Source of the DNA: Bacteroidaceae bacterium
GTDB lineage: Bacteria; Bacteroidota; Bacteroidia; Bacteroidales; Bacteroidaceae
Assembly (NCBI GenBank): GCA_017617575.1
Contig: JAFZVY010000097.1
Location: 1 to 47,774 of the forward strand
Direction: 5' to 3'
DNA: 47,774 bases
A model generated the notes under the pieces. It was not told the DNA's origin and made no database searches. It worked only from the letters and a program-made list of their open reading frames with translations. Positions 22,953 through 33,078 of this stretch are shown here, in pieces. A program made the translations under genes and the position numbers. Positions within the stretch are counted from its first letter, which is position 1, and every line of letters begins with the position of its first letter.

Positions 22953-25481
22953 TTAGCATCCAGTGCCATACACGAATCGCTGGTCGCAGTCCACCTTCTT
23001 GTCGCCAAGCAACCAAGGAGCAAACCATTCTGGTACGTCAGGAGCCTTGCCGTCAAGCAACATCTTCTGCCATTCCTCATCAGAAAGACGCTCATTAGCT
23101 GGACGTACAAACTCATAGTAGCTATATGTGGCACCACGAGTGAGACGATACTCGCCACCTACATTCACTACGACATATATGATGTTGGCATTACCCGTTG
23201 CCTCGTGAAGCACACCCTGCTTTTCACAGCCAAGTATGTTACGAGTAAACACGTCTGCCACCTGAGCCACGCTACGGTCAGCACCCTTCACATCGTCCCA
23301 GCTACAGAACGTGATGTCTGGGTCGAGCATTCCCAAGGTAAACATTTCAAGTGTGCTACCTATGTACAAGATGCTATAGCGGTCTTCATCAGCAATAGGC
23401 TTGCCAGCAATCTCGTTTTCGGAGATACGGAGCAACATCGTCACAAGCTGCGAAAGGTCTGTACTCTTGTTGTCGAGGTCATTAGTAAGGAATCCTGTCT
23501 GCTTCAACATCTGGTATGAGAGGTTGATGCAGCTGAGCAACTCCTTCCAGAACTTGATGTTTGGCTCAACATATCCATAGTAAAGAGGGTCTGGGAATTC
23601 GCCTCCGCCTCCACACTCTGCTCCCATAGGCTGCTCACCATAGAGGATGGCATCGTGCTTGAGAAGTGCCCACGAAGCAAGGGCTGTGTTAAGGTTCTTT
23701 ACGCCCCACAGTTTGGTACGCATAAAGCCCGGCTGCGTCTTGTCCTTCTTCTGAAGCTCGACGAGCGACTTCATCCACTTGTTGTACATCGTCTTGTCCC
23801 AGTCGATATGACCGTCAAGCGACTTCTTAATCTTGGTACGCTCCTTGCCATAGTCGCTCCAAGGACAGTTCTTGTTGTAGAACTCGCCAAGCACATCAGT
23901 AGCTGCCTGTATGCCGAGGACGTCCATCACGTCAAGACCCGTTGGGTATGCACGGTCGGCATTAGGCTTTGGGTCGTACATAGTACCGAGTATCTCGCTG
24001 TCGAACATATAACGCTGTGGCATGAGGTTCAACTGGTCTTGGTCGCCAATCTGCTGCTTAGGCTTGATGCGGTTGCGTGACTTGAACTTATCCTTCAGCC
24101 ATGAGTTGATGGTTCTGTACTCATTCTCGGATATTGCTCCGTTGTATCCCTTTGAAGATACATAGTCTGCAAGCTCCATGATGGAGACATTATCAGGGTC
24201 GCCCATGAGGAACGTGATGGCTGTGTTAATCCTGTCAAGGTTCTTGCGAGCCGAAGGAACACGATTGAGCAACTGCGCCATACTGATTGCCTGACGAAGC
24301 TGGAGAGGCTTCTCACGCATAAGGCAACCTTTCTGCAACCACATCATGGCACGGAAATACTGCTGCGAACTCTCCTTGCGAGTATAATGGCCACGTGGTT
24401 TGAAGAGGCTGTACATAAAGTTCTTGCCATTCAAATCAAAGAACTCAGATGGAAGGTCCTTCATATCATGAACATTCCTACATTCCTTATCATAGTCATC
24501 CTTATAGTCGCCCATAGCCTCATCAAGGTCTATGCCCAACGAGCCTGTCATGCCGTAAGGAGAAGTACCGAGGAGATTAAGACCCACGGCAAAGAACGTA
24601 GTGTTCCACGAAGCCTGTGCCTTTGCAAGTTCATCAGTTGTATTTGTAGCCTTGGCACTCTCAATCATCAAGTCCTTGAAGGCTGACTTGAGACAAGTGT
24701 TCATCTCATCGCCCTCGATGACCTTGAGCACATAGCTGAAGTACATGTGGTAGAGCTGGAGAATGACATCAGTAGTAACGAAATTAGGAATGTGCAGATA
24801 GTCATTATTCTCATACACGTTGAAGAGCTGCTCAAAGTTGGAACGTTCCATAGCCACATTATACTGTGCAAACATATTGAGCATCTTCTTGCTTGGGTCG
24901 TTAATCTGATACATATTGATGGCAAGGTTGGAGTTGAGGATATCCACGCCATCTGGCGACTTAACCTTGCCCTGCTTACGAAGTTCAGCCATACGCTTGT
25001 CGATGGCATCAACAAAGTCCTGCTCCTCCTTTGAGAGCTTTATCAACTTATACGTAGCAGGATAATCCTTTGCATAAAGCTCCCAATACTTCTTATTAAG
25101 CTCGGTTTCCTTACATGATTTTTCATAATCTTCGAACCAAGCATCTAAACAAGTCTTATAGTACCAATCAGTATGATGCTCAAAGAAGTCATTAAGGTCG
25201 CCTTCCATGAACCAGTGTCCATGAACGGCATATACATAACTACGTAACAGACGCAGGTTCTGGTACGACAACTGTTCTATATTCTGCTTGAGGTTAACCT
25301 TCTTAGGGAGTTTATCATCCCTAATCATGAAGAACGTCTTGTTTGTCTGGTATTCCTCTATGCTCATACCGACAACCTCGTTATCGTCCCCATTAGACGA
25401 CTTTGACGAGCCACCCCTACAACTGCCAAGCATCATTGCAGAAGCAGCCAACACAATAAGTGAATAATTCAGTTTTTTCAT
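22953..25481 (-). CDS. DUF3160 lipoprotein with N-terminal YARHG-like domain
   Basis: The 842-residue predicted lipoprotein begins MKKLNYSLIVLAASAMMLGSC with a lipobox at the cysteine. A YARHG-type segment follows at about residues 70-110 (LSYQNLRLLRSYVYAVHGHW...FFEHHTDWY). The rest is DUF3160 (for example IPNFVTTDVILQLYHMYFSY and a Gly/Glu-rich ECGGGGEFPDPLYYGYVEPN near residue 615). DUF3160 has no assigned biochemical role. Operon with the CapA gene downstream suggests a joint envelope function, which is inference. Confidence 0.87.
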   Translation of the reverse strand: MKKLNYSLIVLAASAMMLGSCRGGSSKSSNGDDNEVVGMSIEEYQTNKTFFMIRDDKLPKKVNLKQNIEQLSYQNLRLLRSYVYAVHGHWFMEGDLNDFFEHHTDWYYKTCLDAWFEDYEKSCKETELNKKYWELYAKDYPATYKLIKLSKEEQDFVDAIDKRMAELRKQGKVKSPDGVDILNSNLAINMYQINDPSKKMLNMFAQYNVAMERSNFEQLFNVYENNDYLHIPNFVTTDVILQLYHMYFSYVLKVIEGDEMNTCLKSAFKDLMIESAKATNTTDELAKAQASWNTTFFAVGLNLLGTSPYGMTGSLGIDLDEAMGDYKDDYDKECRNVHDMKDLPSEFFDLNGKNFMYSLFKPRGHYTRKESSQQYFRAMMWLQKGCLMREKPLQLRQAISMAQLLNRVPSARKNLDRINTAITFLMGDPDNVSIMELADYVSSKGYNGAISENEYRTINSWLKDKFKSRNRIKPKQQIGDQDQLNLMPQRYMFDSEILGTMYDPKPNADRAYPTGLDVMDVLGIQAATDVLGEFYNKNCPWSDYGKERTKIKKSLDGHIDWDKTMYNKWMKSLVELQKKDKTQPGFMRTKLWGVKNLNTALASWALLKHDAILYGEQPMGAECGGGGEFPDPLYYGYVEPNIKFWKELLSCINLSYQMLKQTGFLTNDLDNKSTDLSQLVTMLLRISENEIAGKPIADEDRYSILYIGSTLEMFTLGMLDPDITFCSWDDVKGADRSVAQVADVFTRNILGCEKQGVLHEATGNANIIYVVVNVGGEYRLTRGATYSYYEFVRPANERLSDEEWQKMLLDGKAPDVPEWFAPWLLGDKKVDCDQRFVYGTGC

Positions 25482-25623
25482 ATCTTAAGTTTTTTAGTTT
25501 TTAGGTTTTTAAGTTATCATGCAATATACTCTATAGCTTTGCATTAACCCTTTCATTAATCTTTACATTAAGAATTACAAGAAAGTTTTTTCCATGACCA
25601 ATTCAAGAGAATGAGCTTGTTAG

Positions 25624-25717
25624 CCAAATCTTAAATCTTAATTACTTCCCATCGGTCAATGAGACGGCTTAGCTTATTTCTTAAATCTTAAATCTTAATT
25701 CATAACTCTTAATTACC
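25624..25717. repeat. Heptad arrays at the end of the 25709 lipoprotein gene
   Basis: CTTAAAT, CTTAAAT, CTTAATT, CATAACT, CTTAATT units at 25683-25714, and a shorter block at 25627-25645. The stop codon of the lipoprotein gene (25709-25711) lies inside the last CTTAATT unit. Confidence 0.75.
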
Positions 25718-26221
25718 CAAGTATTTCACGAACTTGAGTCCGAAGCCTTGGAGACGATATTCGGAATGGAAGAGAGTGCTGTCATGGTGCATCTCCGTAG
25801 TATGAACCACGGCAGGAAAGGAATCACGACACACGGAGAAATCCACAAGGGGACTGCCAACACGTGAGCCAAGCCATAAAGGACGGATGTACCTGCCATG
25901 ATACAGATGATAGATGAAGAGTCGCTTGGCTGGCTCCTTCCAATACTTCGTAGGCTTAAAGACACCAATCAAGACCTCTGGGATGCTGTCACCCGTCAGG
26001 TCGCCATAGTCAAAGCGATAGACAGGATAAGGAAGAGTGAGAGAGTCCACCTGTTCACCATCCACATAGAGACGGAACAAGCTGAGCGAGTCGTGCACCT
26101 CCTCCCATGTCATACGATACTGCCCAGAGACAAACTCCTTGCCATTATAGAAAGAACAATCCTGACTGCATGCCACCATAAGGCAAGCAGTCAGGATAAA
26201 TGATGATATTGCTTTACGCAT
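25709..26221 (-). CDS. Hypothetical lipoprotein
   Basis: A 170-residue protein with a lipoprotein signal (MRKAISSFILTACLMVAC). The mature part contains YRFDYGDLTGDSIPEVLIGV, reminiscent of a single FG-GAP/VCBS-like repeat (Asp-Gly-Asp-type loop) and suggesting a small beta-propeller-like fragment. I do not recognise a family with confidence. Its ATG lies 8 bp inside the end of the YfhO gene, so it is translationally coupled to it and probably works with it in the envelope. The C-terminal L-G-N-stop is supplied by a heptad array. Confidence 0.65.
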   Translation of the reverse strand: MRKAISSFILTACLMVACSQDCSFYNGKEFVSGQYRMTWEEVHDSLSLFRLYVDGEQVDSLTLPYPVYRFDYGDLTGDSIPEVLIGVFKPTKYWKEPAKRLFIYHLYHGRYIRPLWLGSRVGSPLVDFSVCRDSFPAVVHTTEMHHDSTLFHSEYRLQGFGLKFVKYLGN

Positions 26222-28778
26222 TATCTCTTTTCTTTGTTGAGAGATAAACGACTGCTATCACACCAAGCACGAGAAGTGCAAGGGCAATGTAAGCTATCGT
26301 CTCAGTAGTGTGAACCGTCTGAGGGTCAAACGTCATAACCACCTCATGCTTTCCTGCAGGTATGTTCATGGCACGAAGCACATAGTTGGCACGTCCTATC
26401 TCTGCTGGCTGACCGTCGATTGTTGCTGTCCATCCTGGGTAGTAAACCTCAGAGAACACTACAAGACCGCCTGCCTTTGAATCAACCTCATACTTAGCTT
26501 CTGTAGCACCATAGCTTGTAAGCTTCACAGTACCCTCGCCTCCTGCCTTGAGGAAACCGAAGTCTGCCTTTGCCACAACGGCTGTATGCTTAGGATTGAC
26601 CTTACCAAGGGCATCAAGTTCCTCGTTTGCGTTGTTCACATACTTCACGTTAGTCACGAACCAAGCATTACCGTTGGCTGCATTATTCTCAATAGGAACC
26701 TTCTGACCTTCACCAGCACCAAGGATAAACCAACGTGTGTTGAGCATATTGAGCACTGGGAAGAGGGAGTCTGCATTAACCGCAGTGAAGTCGTAAGCAG
26801 GATAAGGAGAAGACTCTATTGCCATACGTGCCGTATCCATAGGAGCAATACGCAAAGCCTCATAGAACTTGCCGAACTCACCTGAGATACGTGCCTCAAT
26901 GAGTTCCTGATAACGACGGAGCTTGGCTGCATGATAACCACCGATGCTACTAAAGAATGCACTTGGCGTATTGTCGTTGAAAGTAGAAACAGTCAAGTTT
27001 GCCACACGATAGTCACGACCAGTTCCGCTCTTTTCAAGGATATATTCGTCAGCTGGAGTCTTCTGAATACCTGCCACGCCACGAGGCATAACGAACATCT
27101 GGTCATTAAGGTAACGCTTGTTTACCTGCCACATGTCTATGAGACAAAGAACGAGCAAGGCTACAGTAAGAGATGTTTCGAGTTTTGAGTTCTGTTTGTC
27201 TCCTGCCTTCTCAGCCTTCTTGGCATAGAACCACATACAAGCAGCACCAAGAAGAATGAAGATGATGGAACGCCATCCGTCAGCAGTAATCATAGCCTCA
27301 CGCATAGATGATATGCTTGAAAGAATGCGCTGACCTGTCATCTGGTCGATATTGCCTGAAGAAACGGCAGAAGCAATAGCCTCACGGTCATGTGAGCTAA
27401 GGCAATCGCCTGCTGTAAACATGAGAATGAGACAAAGAGCTACCGTGATACCTGTAGCTATATAGAGTGGCTTAATGCGTGGATTCTCCACAAACAACTT
27501 GAGTCCCCAGAGAGCCAAGAAAGGAACAGTAAACTCAACCACCACAAGGATGCTTGATACGGTACGGAACTTGGCATACATAGGAACATAGTCAATGAAG
27601 AAGTCCGTAAACGCCATGAAGTTACGTCCCCATCCAAGCATAAGAGTGAGAGCCGTAGCAAGAAGTAAAGCCCACTTGAGCGGATTCTTGTTTGGCACAA
27701 GGATAAGACTCAAGATAAAGAGCATGCACACGATGGCACCAAGATATACAGGACCACTTGTCATAGGCTGCTCTCCCCAATACTGGGTAAACATATTGTA
27801 GATGTTCCAACTGCTCAACTGTGGGTCAGCCTTCTTCATGGCATCCTCATTGTGAGAAAGCACGTCGGAAGCACCACCACGATAGTTAGGTATGAGGAAC
27901 GTGAATGTCTCATCTATTCCATAGCTCCAAGCCGTGATGTAGCTACGCTCAAGACCAGAGTCCGTCTGGTCTTCCACCTTGCCAGCCTTCACAAGCTCAG
28001 ACTTGCCACGCATAGTGTCCTTGGCATACTCGTAAGTATGATAAAGGTTTGAGAGGTTAAGGCATACGGCAATCACAGCTGCAACGGCAACCGCACCAGT
28101 AGCCTTGAGGAATGATGGCATTTCCTTCTTGACAATAGCGTCGATAAGGAATGCTATGACCATGAGAATCTCAGGAACGAGGAAGTAGTATGTCATCTGC
28201 ACATGGTTTGCCTGAATCTGAAGTGCGGCAAACACAGCCGTAACGATACCACCGACAAGGTACTTCTTCCTGTAGCACAACACAAGACCTGCAATAGTAG
28301 GAGGGATGTAAGCAAGCGTCATTACCTTCCAGATGTGACCAGCAGCAATAATGATGAAGAAGTAGCTACTGAAAGCCCACACTACTGCACCAAGAGCCGC
28401 CATCCATTGCTTGAAGTCGAATGCACGAAGAAGAATATAGAATCCGAGCATGGAAGCAAACACATACCACACATAGTCAGGAAGCCAGAGGTGGTAGGCA
28501 TTCTCCACGAACGTCATAGTCTTTGTAGAGCCATAAGACGGAGCAATCTGGTATGTAGGCATACCACCAAAGAGAGACGTGTTCCATCGTGGAGTCTCTC
28601 CGTCATGAGTTGCACGATATTGGTTTGTCTCTACGCTGATACCATAGTTAGCGTTGCTGTCATGCTGCTCAAGACGTCGTCCGTCAAGTACGGCAGGCGA
28701 AAAATATGCAAAGGCGATAACAGCAAAAAGCACCACGCACAATGCATCTGGTATAAGTTTCTTAAAATTAAAGTTCAT
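26214..28778 (-). CDS. YfhO family integral membrane protein
   Basis: The 854-residue protein has a first helix LCVVLFAVIAFAYFSPAVLDG, then about a dozen membrane helices. A large extracytoplasmic C-terminal domain follows (about 570-825, with YPGWTATIDGQPAEIGRANY and VVMTFDPQTV), and one last helix. The YfhO family belongs to the GT-C-like membrane glycosyltransferases; in Gram-positive relatives it is linked to teichoic-acid glycosylation. In Bacteroidota the substrate is unknown. It is the first gene of a pair with the lipoprotein at 25709 and has a clean promoter. Confidence 0.88.
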   Translation of the reverse strand: MNFNFKKLIPDALCVVLFAVIAFAYFSPAVLDGRRLEQHDSNANYGISVETNQYRATHDGETPRWNTSLFGGMPTYQIAPSYGSTKTMTFVENAYHLWLPDYVWYVFASMLGFYILLRAFDFKQWMAALGAVVWAFSSYFFIIIAAGHIWKVMTLAYIPPTIAGLVLCYRKKYLVGGIVTAVFAALQIQANHVQMTYYFLVPEILMVIAFLIDAIVKKEMPSFLKATGAVAVAAVIAVCLNLSNLYHTYEYAKDTMRGKSELVKAGKVEDQTDSGLERSYITAWSYGIDETFTFLIPNYRGGASDVLSHNEDAMKKADPQLSSWNIYNMFTQYWGEQPMTSGPVYLGAIVCMLFILSLILVPNKNPLKWALLLATALTLMLGWGRNFMAFTDFFIDYVPMYAKFRTVSSILVVVEFTVPFLALWGLKLFVENPRIKPLYIATGITVALCLILMFTAGDCLSSHDREAIASAVSSGNIDQMTGQRILSSISSMREAMITADGWRSIIFILLGAACMWFYAKKAEKAGDKQNSKLETSLTVALLVLCLIDMWQVNKRYLNDQMFVMPRGVAGIQKTPADEYILEKSGTGRDYRVANLTVSTFNDNTPSAFFSSIGGYHAAKLRRYQELIEARISGEFGKFYEALRIAPMDTARMAIESSPYPAYDFTAVNADSLFPVLNMLNTRWFILGAGEGQKVPIENNAANGNAWFVTNVKYVNNANEELDALGKVNPKHTAVVAKADFGFLKAGGEGTVKLTSYGATEAKYEVDSKAGGLVVFSEVYYPGWTATIDGQPAEIGRANYVLRAMNIPAGKHEVVMTFDPQTVHTTETIAYIALALLVLGVIAVVYLSTKKRDNA

Positions 28779-28819
28779 ATCATTAGGTTTTGTTAATTCT
28801 TGTTTTCAATAAACATTGG

Positions 28820-28850
28820 CAAAGATAGCACTTTTATTACACATAGCAAA
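28820..28850 (-). promoter_or_regulatory. Promoter of the YfhO gene
   Basis: Minus-strand TTTG (28850-28847), 19 bp, TATCTTTG (28827-28820). Full match to the Bacteroidota consensus, with a leader of about 35 nt. Confidence 0.75.
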
Positions 28851-28972
28851 CACGATAGTTCCTTTTTTGTCAGAAGAACACCATATCACCATTAGAAATT
28901 CAAAATATCATTTCAACTACGCCATGCTACCGTCATGTCTTCGCCATGTGTTCGCTATAAATCCGTTGTAGG

Positions 28973-29014
28973 TCCCATTAACCTCCCATTAATCTCCCAT
29001 TAACCTCCCATTAA
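28973..29014. repeat. 11-bp tandem array, word TCCCATTAA
   Basis: TCCCATTAA starts at 28973, 28984, 28995 and 29006, exactly 11 bp apart, and is followed by an inverted AATGGGA. It lies in a gene-free 657-bp spacer (28779-29436) that otherwise shows promoters at both ends and a loose inverted similarity around 28920-28945 and 29065-29095. Confidence 0.8.
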
Positions 29015-29339
29015 AAATGGGACATCAATGGTACTTAAATTGGAACATAATAGATATTAATACGAATCCATGGCGAAGGCACAACGGTAGCATAGACGTA
29101 CCAAAAAGGAATGACCAAACAAGCACAAAAAGCAATCATAAGAAAATATAAAAATCTATACGAGTCGAAATACGCATCTATGCCGAATCTTCTGAATTTA
29201 TCAAAAGAAATATTGTATCTTACGAGAAATCAAGCCACAGCAAAGACGTTGTGAATTTTCTGTGAACTTTTCAGATATCATCAAATGTAAATGTGAAAAA
29301 TTTGTAAACAATTTTTCACGGCAATTTGATAAAAAAATC

Positions 29340-29347
29340 TACCTTTG
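29340..29347 (+). promoter_or_regulatory. -7 box upstream of the DUF4419 gene
   Basis: TACCTTTG is a full -7 match. No well-spaced TTTG is present; the nearest TTTG (29325-29328) is too close. The leader to the ATG at 29437 would be about 80 nt. Confidence 0.5.
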
Positions 29348-29436
29348 CAAGCGAAAACAATTTCCATCCGCAAACAAAAAGCTTTTGCGCCAGACACATG
29401 GAATTGTAAACTATTACAAAATAAAAATACCATTCT

Positions 29437-31239
29437 ATGAAACTAAATAATCATCTACTATTCTTTCTCTGCCTTCTTGGGTTAAACACATCAACCTTTG
29501 CACAACAAAAGTCATCTACGACCTTTGTTGTTGATGCGAATCTTCCTGCACCACAAAAGACTCTAAAAGCAATTGGAGGCAAAGACATGGAAACAACCAT
29601 ACTACACGAAAACAATGCCACAAATGCAAACAAGGAGATTTGGGCATCAAGTTTCCGTAATGACAGCTTGTGCTATGGAGGTTCAGCCCCATTTTACTAC
29701 TGTCTTGTAGAAGCATACGCAGACCATAGGTCTTTGGTTCTTTCTCCAGATATGATTTGGATGCTTATCAGCCAAGGCTTTTGCTATCATGTAAATGAGA
29801 ACGCTGAAGCTCTTATGGATAAGATTGTGAGTCACGAAGGTAAGAAACAACTTGTTGTTACCACAAAAGGAAAAGACTTGAAATGGGATGAGGTAGTCAA
29901 CTCTTTTGAAACGCAGATTGAGAGCAACACAAAGGACAAAATCGCAAAAGTATTAACTGCAGACTTCACTACAACAGGGAACACAGAAAAGATTGCTTCT
30001 GGCATCACACTTATGAGTACCATGAGACAGTATTTTGACTACACAGTAATACGTTTGTCTTGTGGCATTCCAAGCATCACTCTCGAAGGAACGACGGAAG
30101 ACTGGAAGAAGGTTGTGAAAAAGACAGAAGCTCTCAGGAAATACGGTCTTGGATGGTGGGTAGATGATTTACGTCCAATACTCGACCAGTTTGTCGCAGC
30201 CTCCAAAGGTAATATTGACAGGGACTTCTGGCGGAATATTGTAAACAAGGACTTAGCAGACAGATTAGCAGGTGGTAGATGTTCCAGCGAGAAACCAACC
30301 ATACTGAACGGATGGTTTCTCAAACTAATGCCTTTCTCCAAAGATGGCAGAACACCAGATTCCGTACCACATACTTATGACAAAATAAGCTCTCAGATGA
30401 CATACGCCAATCTCATTCTTAAAGATGTAGATTTGGACGGAACATTATTAAAAGAAACACCGATGGAATTGTGGGGCGGATTTGTTGGCTATGACAAAGA
30501 CAGTATAACTGGTGCTTTGCGTCCAAGAATTGGATGGCTTATCAGAGAGGCTGATACGGACGAGGAGCAAATTAATGCATTGATTTCAAACGGTAATAAT
30601 ACGCTACACGTTTCTGCCATACCAGACATTCTTAAAAAAGCACGTTTCATTCCAAAGATAGAGCTATCATTCAACGGGAATGTTGCAATCCCCGAATGGT
30701 TTGACAGCGTTAGGATTGACCGTATTTACATCTACAACGAGCTGAATGAAGAGCAGATTGAGCAGTTGAAAAACAGATTTCCAGACAGGGAAATGGAAAT
30801 TAGCAAGAATTCCGGGGGCGTCAAAAGTATTAAAATTGAGGTTCCAAAAGGATACGACCCGGAAGATTTCGTGTATGGTCATAGTTCTGTAAGTCCTGAT
30901 GGTTTGTCTTCATGGACAGAATATGAAGATAACATCACCTTTATATCAGGAGAGAAACTAAAGAAACATGTAAGCAGGTTCAAGACGAACGTATTGCACA
31001 AATTGCCATCAGAACAAAATGAAGAGTTTTTCAAAAAAAACCATATACATAGAACAAATTCTGTTTCTTTCATTATTGAAAAAGACGGTTCCATATCTGA
31101 CCTTAAAATTTCGGACAAGATAAAAGACACAGAAAAAGTGGAGCTAATAAAGAAATTCTTCAAAGAATTGCCACGTATCACTCCTTTAACGGATAAATAC
31201 GGCTACACTATTCGTTACAAAATGATATGTTGGATATAA
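29437..31239 (+). CDS. DUF4419 protein with C-terminal TonB-C-like segment
   Basis: The 600-residue protein has a Sec signal peptide MKLNNHLLFFLCLLGLNTSTFAQ and is exported. Residues about 75-375 match DUF4419 (APFYYCLVEAYADHRSLVLS, PDMIWMLISQGFCYHVN, GIPSITLEGTTEDWKKV, YGLGWWVDDLRPIL). The last 80 residues (NSVSFIIEKDGSISDLKISD, ELPRITPLTDKYGYTIRYKM) resemble the C-terminal domain of TonB-type energy transducers. That is a fusion-like layout, not a standard TonB. DUF4419 has no known function. It stands alone on the plus strand with a terminator and looks accessory. Confidence 0.8.
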   Translation: MKLNNHLLFFLCLLGLNTSTFAQQKSSTTFVVDANLPAPQKTLKAIGGKDMETTILHENNATNANKEIWASSFRNDSLCYGGSAPFYYCLVEAYADHRSLVLSPDMIWMLISQGFCYHVNENAEALMDKIVSHEGKKQLVVTTKGKDLKWDEVVNSFETQIESNTKDKIAKVLTADFTTTGNTEKIASGITLMSTMRQYFDYTVIRLSCGIPSITLEGTTEDWKKVVKKTEALRKYGLGWWVDDLRPILDQFVAASKGNIDRDFWRNIVNKDLADRLAGGRCSSEKPTILNGWFLKLMPFSKDGRTPDSVPHTYDKISSQMTYANLILKDVDLDGTLLKETPMELWGGFVGYDKDSITGALRPRIGWLIREADTDEEQINALISNGNNTLHVSAIPDILKKARFIPKIELSFNGNVAIPEWFDSVRIDRIYIYNELNEEQIEQLKNRFPDREMEISKNSGGVKSIKIEVPKGYDPEDFVYGHSSVSPDGLSSWTEYEDNITFISGEKLKKHVSRFKTNVLHKLPSEQNEEFFKKNHIHRTNSVSFIIEKDGSISDLKISDKIKDTEKVELIKKFFKELPRITPLTDKYGYTIRYKMICWI

Positions 31240-31272
31240 TGCCATCTTTTACAATAGACCCTAAAAATCGAT

Positions 31273-31373
31273 TACTATCGAATTGCAATATCGATAGTAA
31301 TTGAATTGCCACATCGTTTACTATCGAATTACCATATCAATAGTAATCGAATTACCACATCGATTACTATTGA
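31273..31373. repeat. Alternating-orientation array of TACTATCGA, 46-bp period
   Basis: TACTATCGA at 31273 and 31319, with TACTATTGA at 31365, are 46 bp apart. The inverse TCGATAGTA at 31291 and TCAATAGTA at 31337 are also 46 bp apart. Orientation therefore alternates along the array, which sits between the DUF4419 stop and its terminator. Confidence 0.85.
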
Positions 31374-31400
31374 TATTTGGGGCTTTGCGAAAGCATATAA

Positions 31401-31445
31401 AAAAGCAGAAACACGTCTGATGACAGACATGTTTCTGCTTTTTGT
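31401..31445 (+). terminator. Intrinsic terminator after the DUF4419 gene
   Basis: AAAAGCAGAAACA (31401-31413) pairs with TGTTTCTGCTTTT (31430-31442), followed by a T-rich run. Confidence 0.85.
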
Positions 31446-31496
31446 TTTCTATGGTTGAGCCAATAACTTATGAGTCGTAAAAGAACTTATAACTCA

Positions 31497-31547
31497 TAAC
31501 TTACCACTCAACTTTTAACTGTTAACTCTTAACTTTTAACTCACGAA
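31497..31547. repeat. Heptad array downstream of the aminotransferase gene
   Basis: Units such as AACTTTT, AACTGTT, AACTCTT, AACTTTT, AACTCAC in 7-bp steps. They adjoin a small CTCAC...GTGAG hairpin at the minus-strand stop (31557). Confidence 0.7.
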
Positions 31548-31556
31548 GTGCGTGAG

Positions 31557-32870
31557 TCACTTCGTGCCGTGGTCCTCCTTGAACGCCCTCATGCGCTCCT
31601 CGAGTACAGGATAGAGCTCGTCACGCATGCGAGAAGTGCAGGCACGTACTCCCGGCTGGAGACTACCCGTCGTGTCGAGGTTGATGCTTGACACACCGTA
31701 GTGGATGAGCTCGGAAGCCAGTTCGCCACCCGTCATTCCAGGGAACGAGAGAGAGAAGAAGAAGCCGTCGCCGATAGGCTCGTGCACATCATTAGGATAA
31801 GTGATGGTAAAGCCGTTGTCGCAGAATATCTTCTTCATCTTCTGTGCACGGATGGCGTACTCCTTGGTGTCCTCCACGAAGTTTATCTTTCCCTCGCAAG
31901 AGAGACGAAGCATCTCTGCATAGCCGTACTGGGTTGTGGCAGTACAACCAGAAGTAATCATGTACTGAATGCTTGCTATGAAAGTAGGACCGAACACGCC
32001 TGTGTCATGATAACGCTCGGCAAGTGCAGGGAACTGTCGCTCAAAGAGTTTGTCGCTTATGCACACAAGTGCCATACGCTGTCCTGCGTATGAGAATATC
32101 TTGGAACTTGAGAGCATCAGGATGTAGTTGTCCGTATAACGTGCTACGGTACGCACGTATGGCTCCACGTATGGATGTGAGAGGTCACGACGGTTGTCCA
32201 TGGCAAAATAAGCCAAGTCCTCCATGATGATGACATCATGCTTTGTGGCGAGATCACCAATAATCTTTAACTCATCTTCCTCAAGCGAAATCCATGCTGG
32301 GTTGTTTGGGTTGCTGTATATGATAGCGGCTATGTCGCCATCCTTCAATTCCTCCTCAAGCTTGGCACGAAGAGCCTCGCCACGGTAAGGATAGATGTCA
32401 AACTCCCTCCACTCTATGCCGAGGATGCGGAGCTGACTCTTCTGTATAGGGAATCCAGGGTCGATAAAGAGCACCTTGTCCTTCCTTGGGTCACGCTGGC
32501 AACAAGCTATGAAACTGCCAAAGCTGCCAGCCACACTACCCACGGTAGGGATGCAGGAACGTGGAGTGATGTCCACATTGATGAATGCCTTAACAAACTC
32601 GCTTGCGGCAGCCTTTAGCTCAGGTACTCCCGCAGCTGCTGGGTACTGGCTACCTATGCCGCTGTCGAGGGCGCGCTTCTCTGCCTCTATGCCATACCTG
32701 TTGGCTGGAAGACCCGGACTTCCCTGATCCATGCGGATGAAAGGAATGCCCGTCTTCTGTTCAAGATACTGTGCGACCAAAAGAGTCTCACCTATTGTAG
32801 CGTGAGATAGGTCTGCCACGTGATTCACGCGTGCAGCCTCTGCCACTAATTCATCTGAAAAGATTTTCAT
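31557..32870 (-). CDS. PLP-dependent aminotransferase (class I/II)
   Basis: The 437-residue fold-type-I aminotransferase shows SQYPAAAGVPELKAAASEF, the substrate/PLP Asn in YSNPNNPAW, the Asp and Tyr in IIMEDLAYF, and the Schiff-base Lys in MLSSSKIFSYAGQRM. The C-terminal Arg contact is probably in GVRACTSRMRDEL. It is last in the run iorA-iorB-paaK-aminotransferase on the minus strand. A role making or consuming aryl-pyruvates from aromatic amino acids is therefore likely but inferred from context. Confidence 0.85.
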   Translation of the reverse strand: MKIFSDELVAEAARVNHVADLSHATIGETLLVAQYLEQKTGIPFIRMDQGSPGLPANRYGIEAEKRALDSGIGSQYPAAAGVPELKAAASEFVKAFINVDITPRSCIPTVGSVAGSFGSFIACCQRDPRKDKVLFIDPGFPIQKSQLRILGIEWREFDIYPYRGEALRAKLEEELKDGDIAAIIYSNPNNPAWISLEEDELKIIGDLATKHDVIIMEDLAYFAMDNRRDLSHPYVEPYVRTVARYTDNYILMLSSSKIFSYAGQRMALVCISDKLFERQFPALAERYHDTGVFGPTFIASIQYMITSGCTATTQYGYAEMLRLSCEGKINFVEDTKEYAIRAQKMKKIFCDNGFTITYPNDVHEPIGDGFFFSLSFPGMTGGELASELIHYGVSSINLDTTGSLQPGVRACTSRMRDELYPVLEERMRAFKEDHGTK

Positions 32871-32953
32871 ATTATGTATTGTTGCATATAGTCTTTATTC
32901 AAGTTCCGCTAACGCTCCACTTGCTTGGAGTTAAAGGAAGTAAAATTTTTCAA

Positions 32954-33035
32954 CGCAGAGAACACGGAGGACACAGAGTTTTTTATTTATTTTGAGTTTT
33001 TTATCTCTGAGTTCTCTGTGAACTCTGTGTTTCGA
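32954..33035. repeat. Dispersed CACAGAG inverted repeat, copy 3
   Basis: Left arm GCAGAGAACACGGAGGACAC and right arm TTCTCTGTGAACTCTGTGTT face each other across an A/T-rich loop between paaK and the aminotransferase gene. Confidence 0.65.
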
Positions 33036-33078
33036 TTATAACTTCTTTTTACTTCACGAAGCTAACTCAAATAAAATA

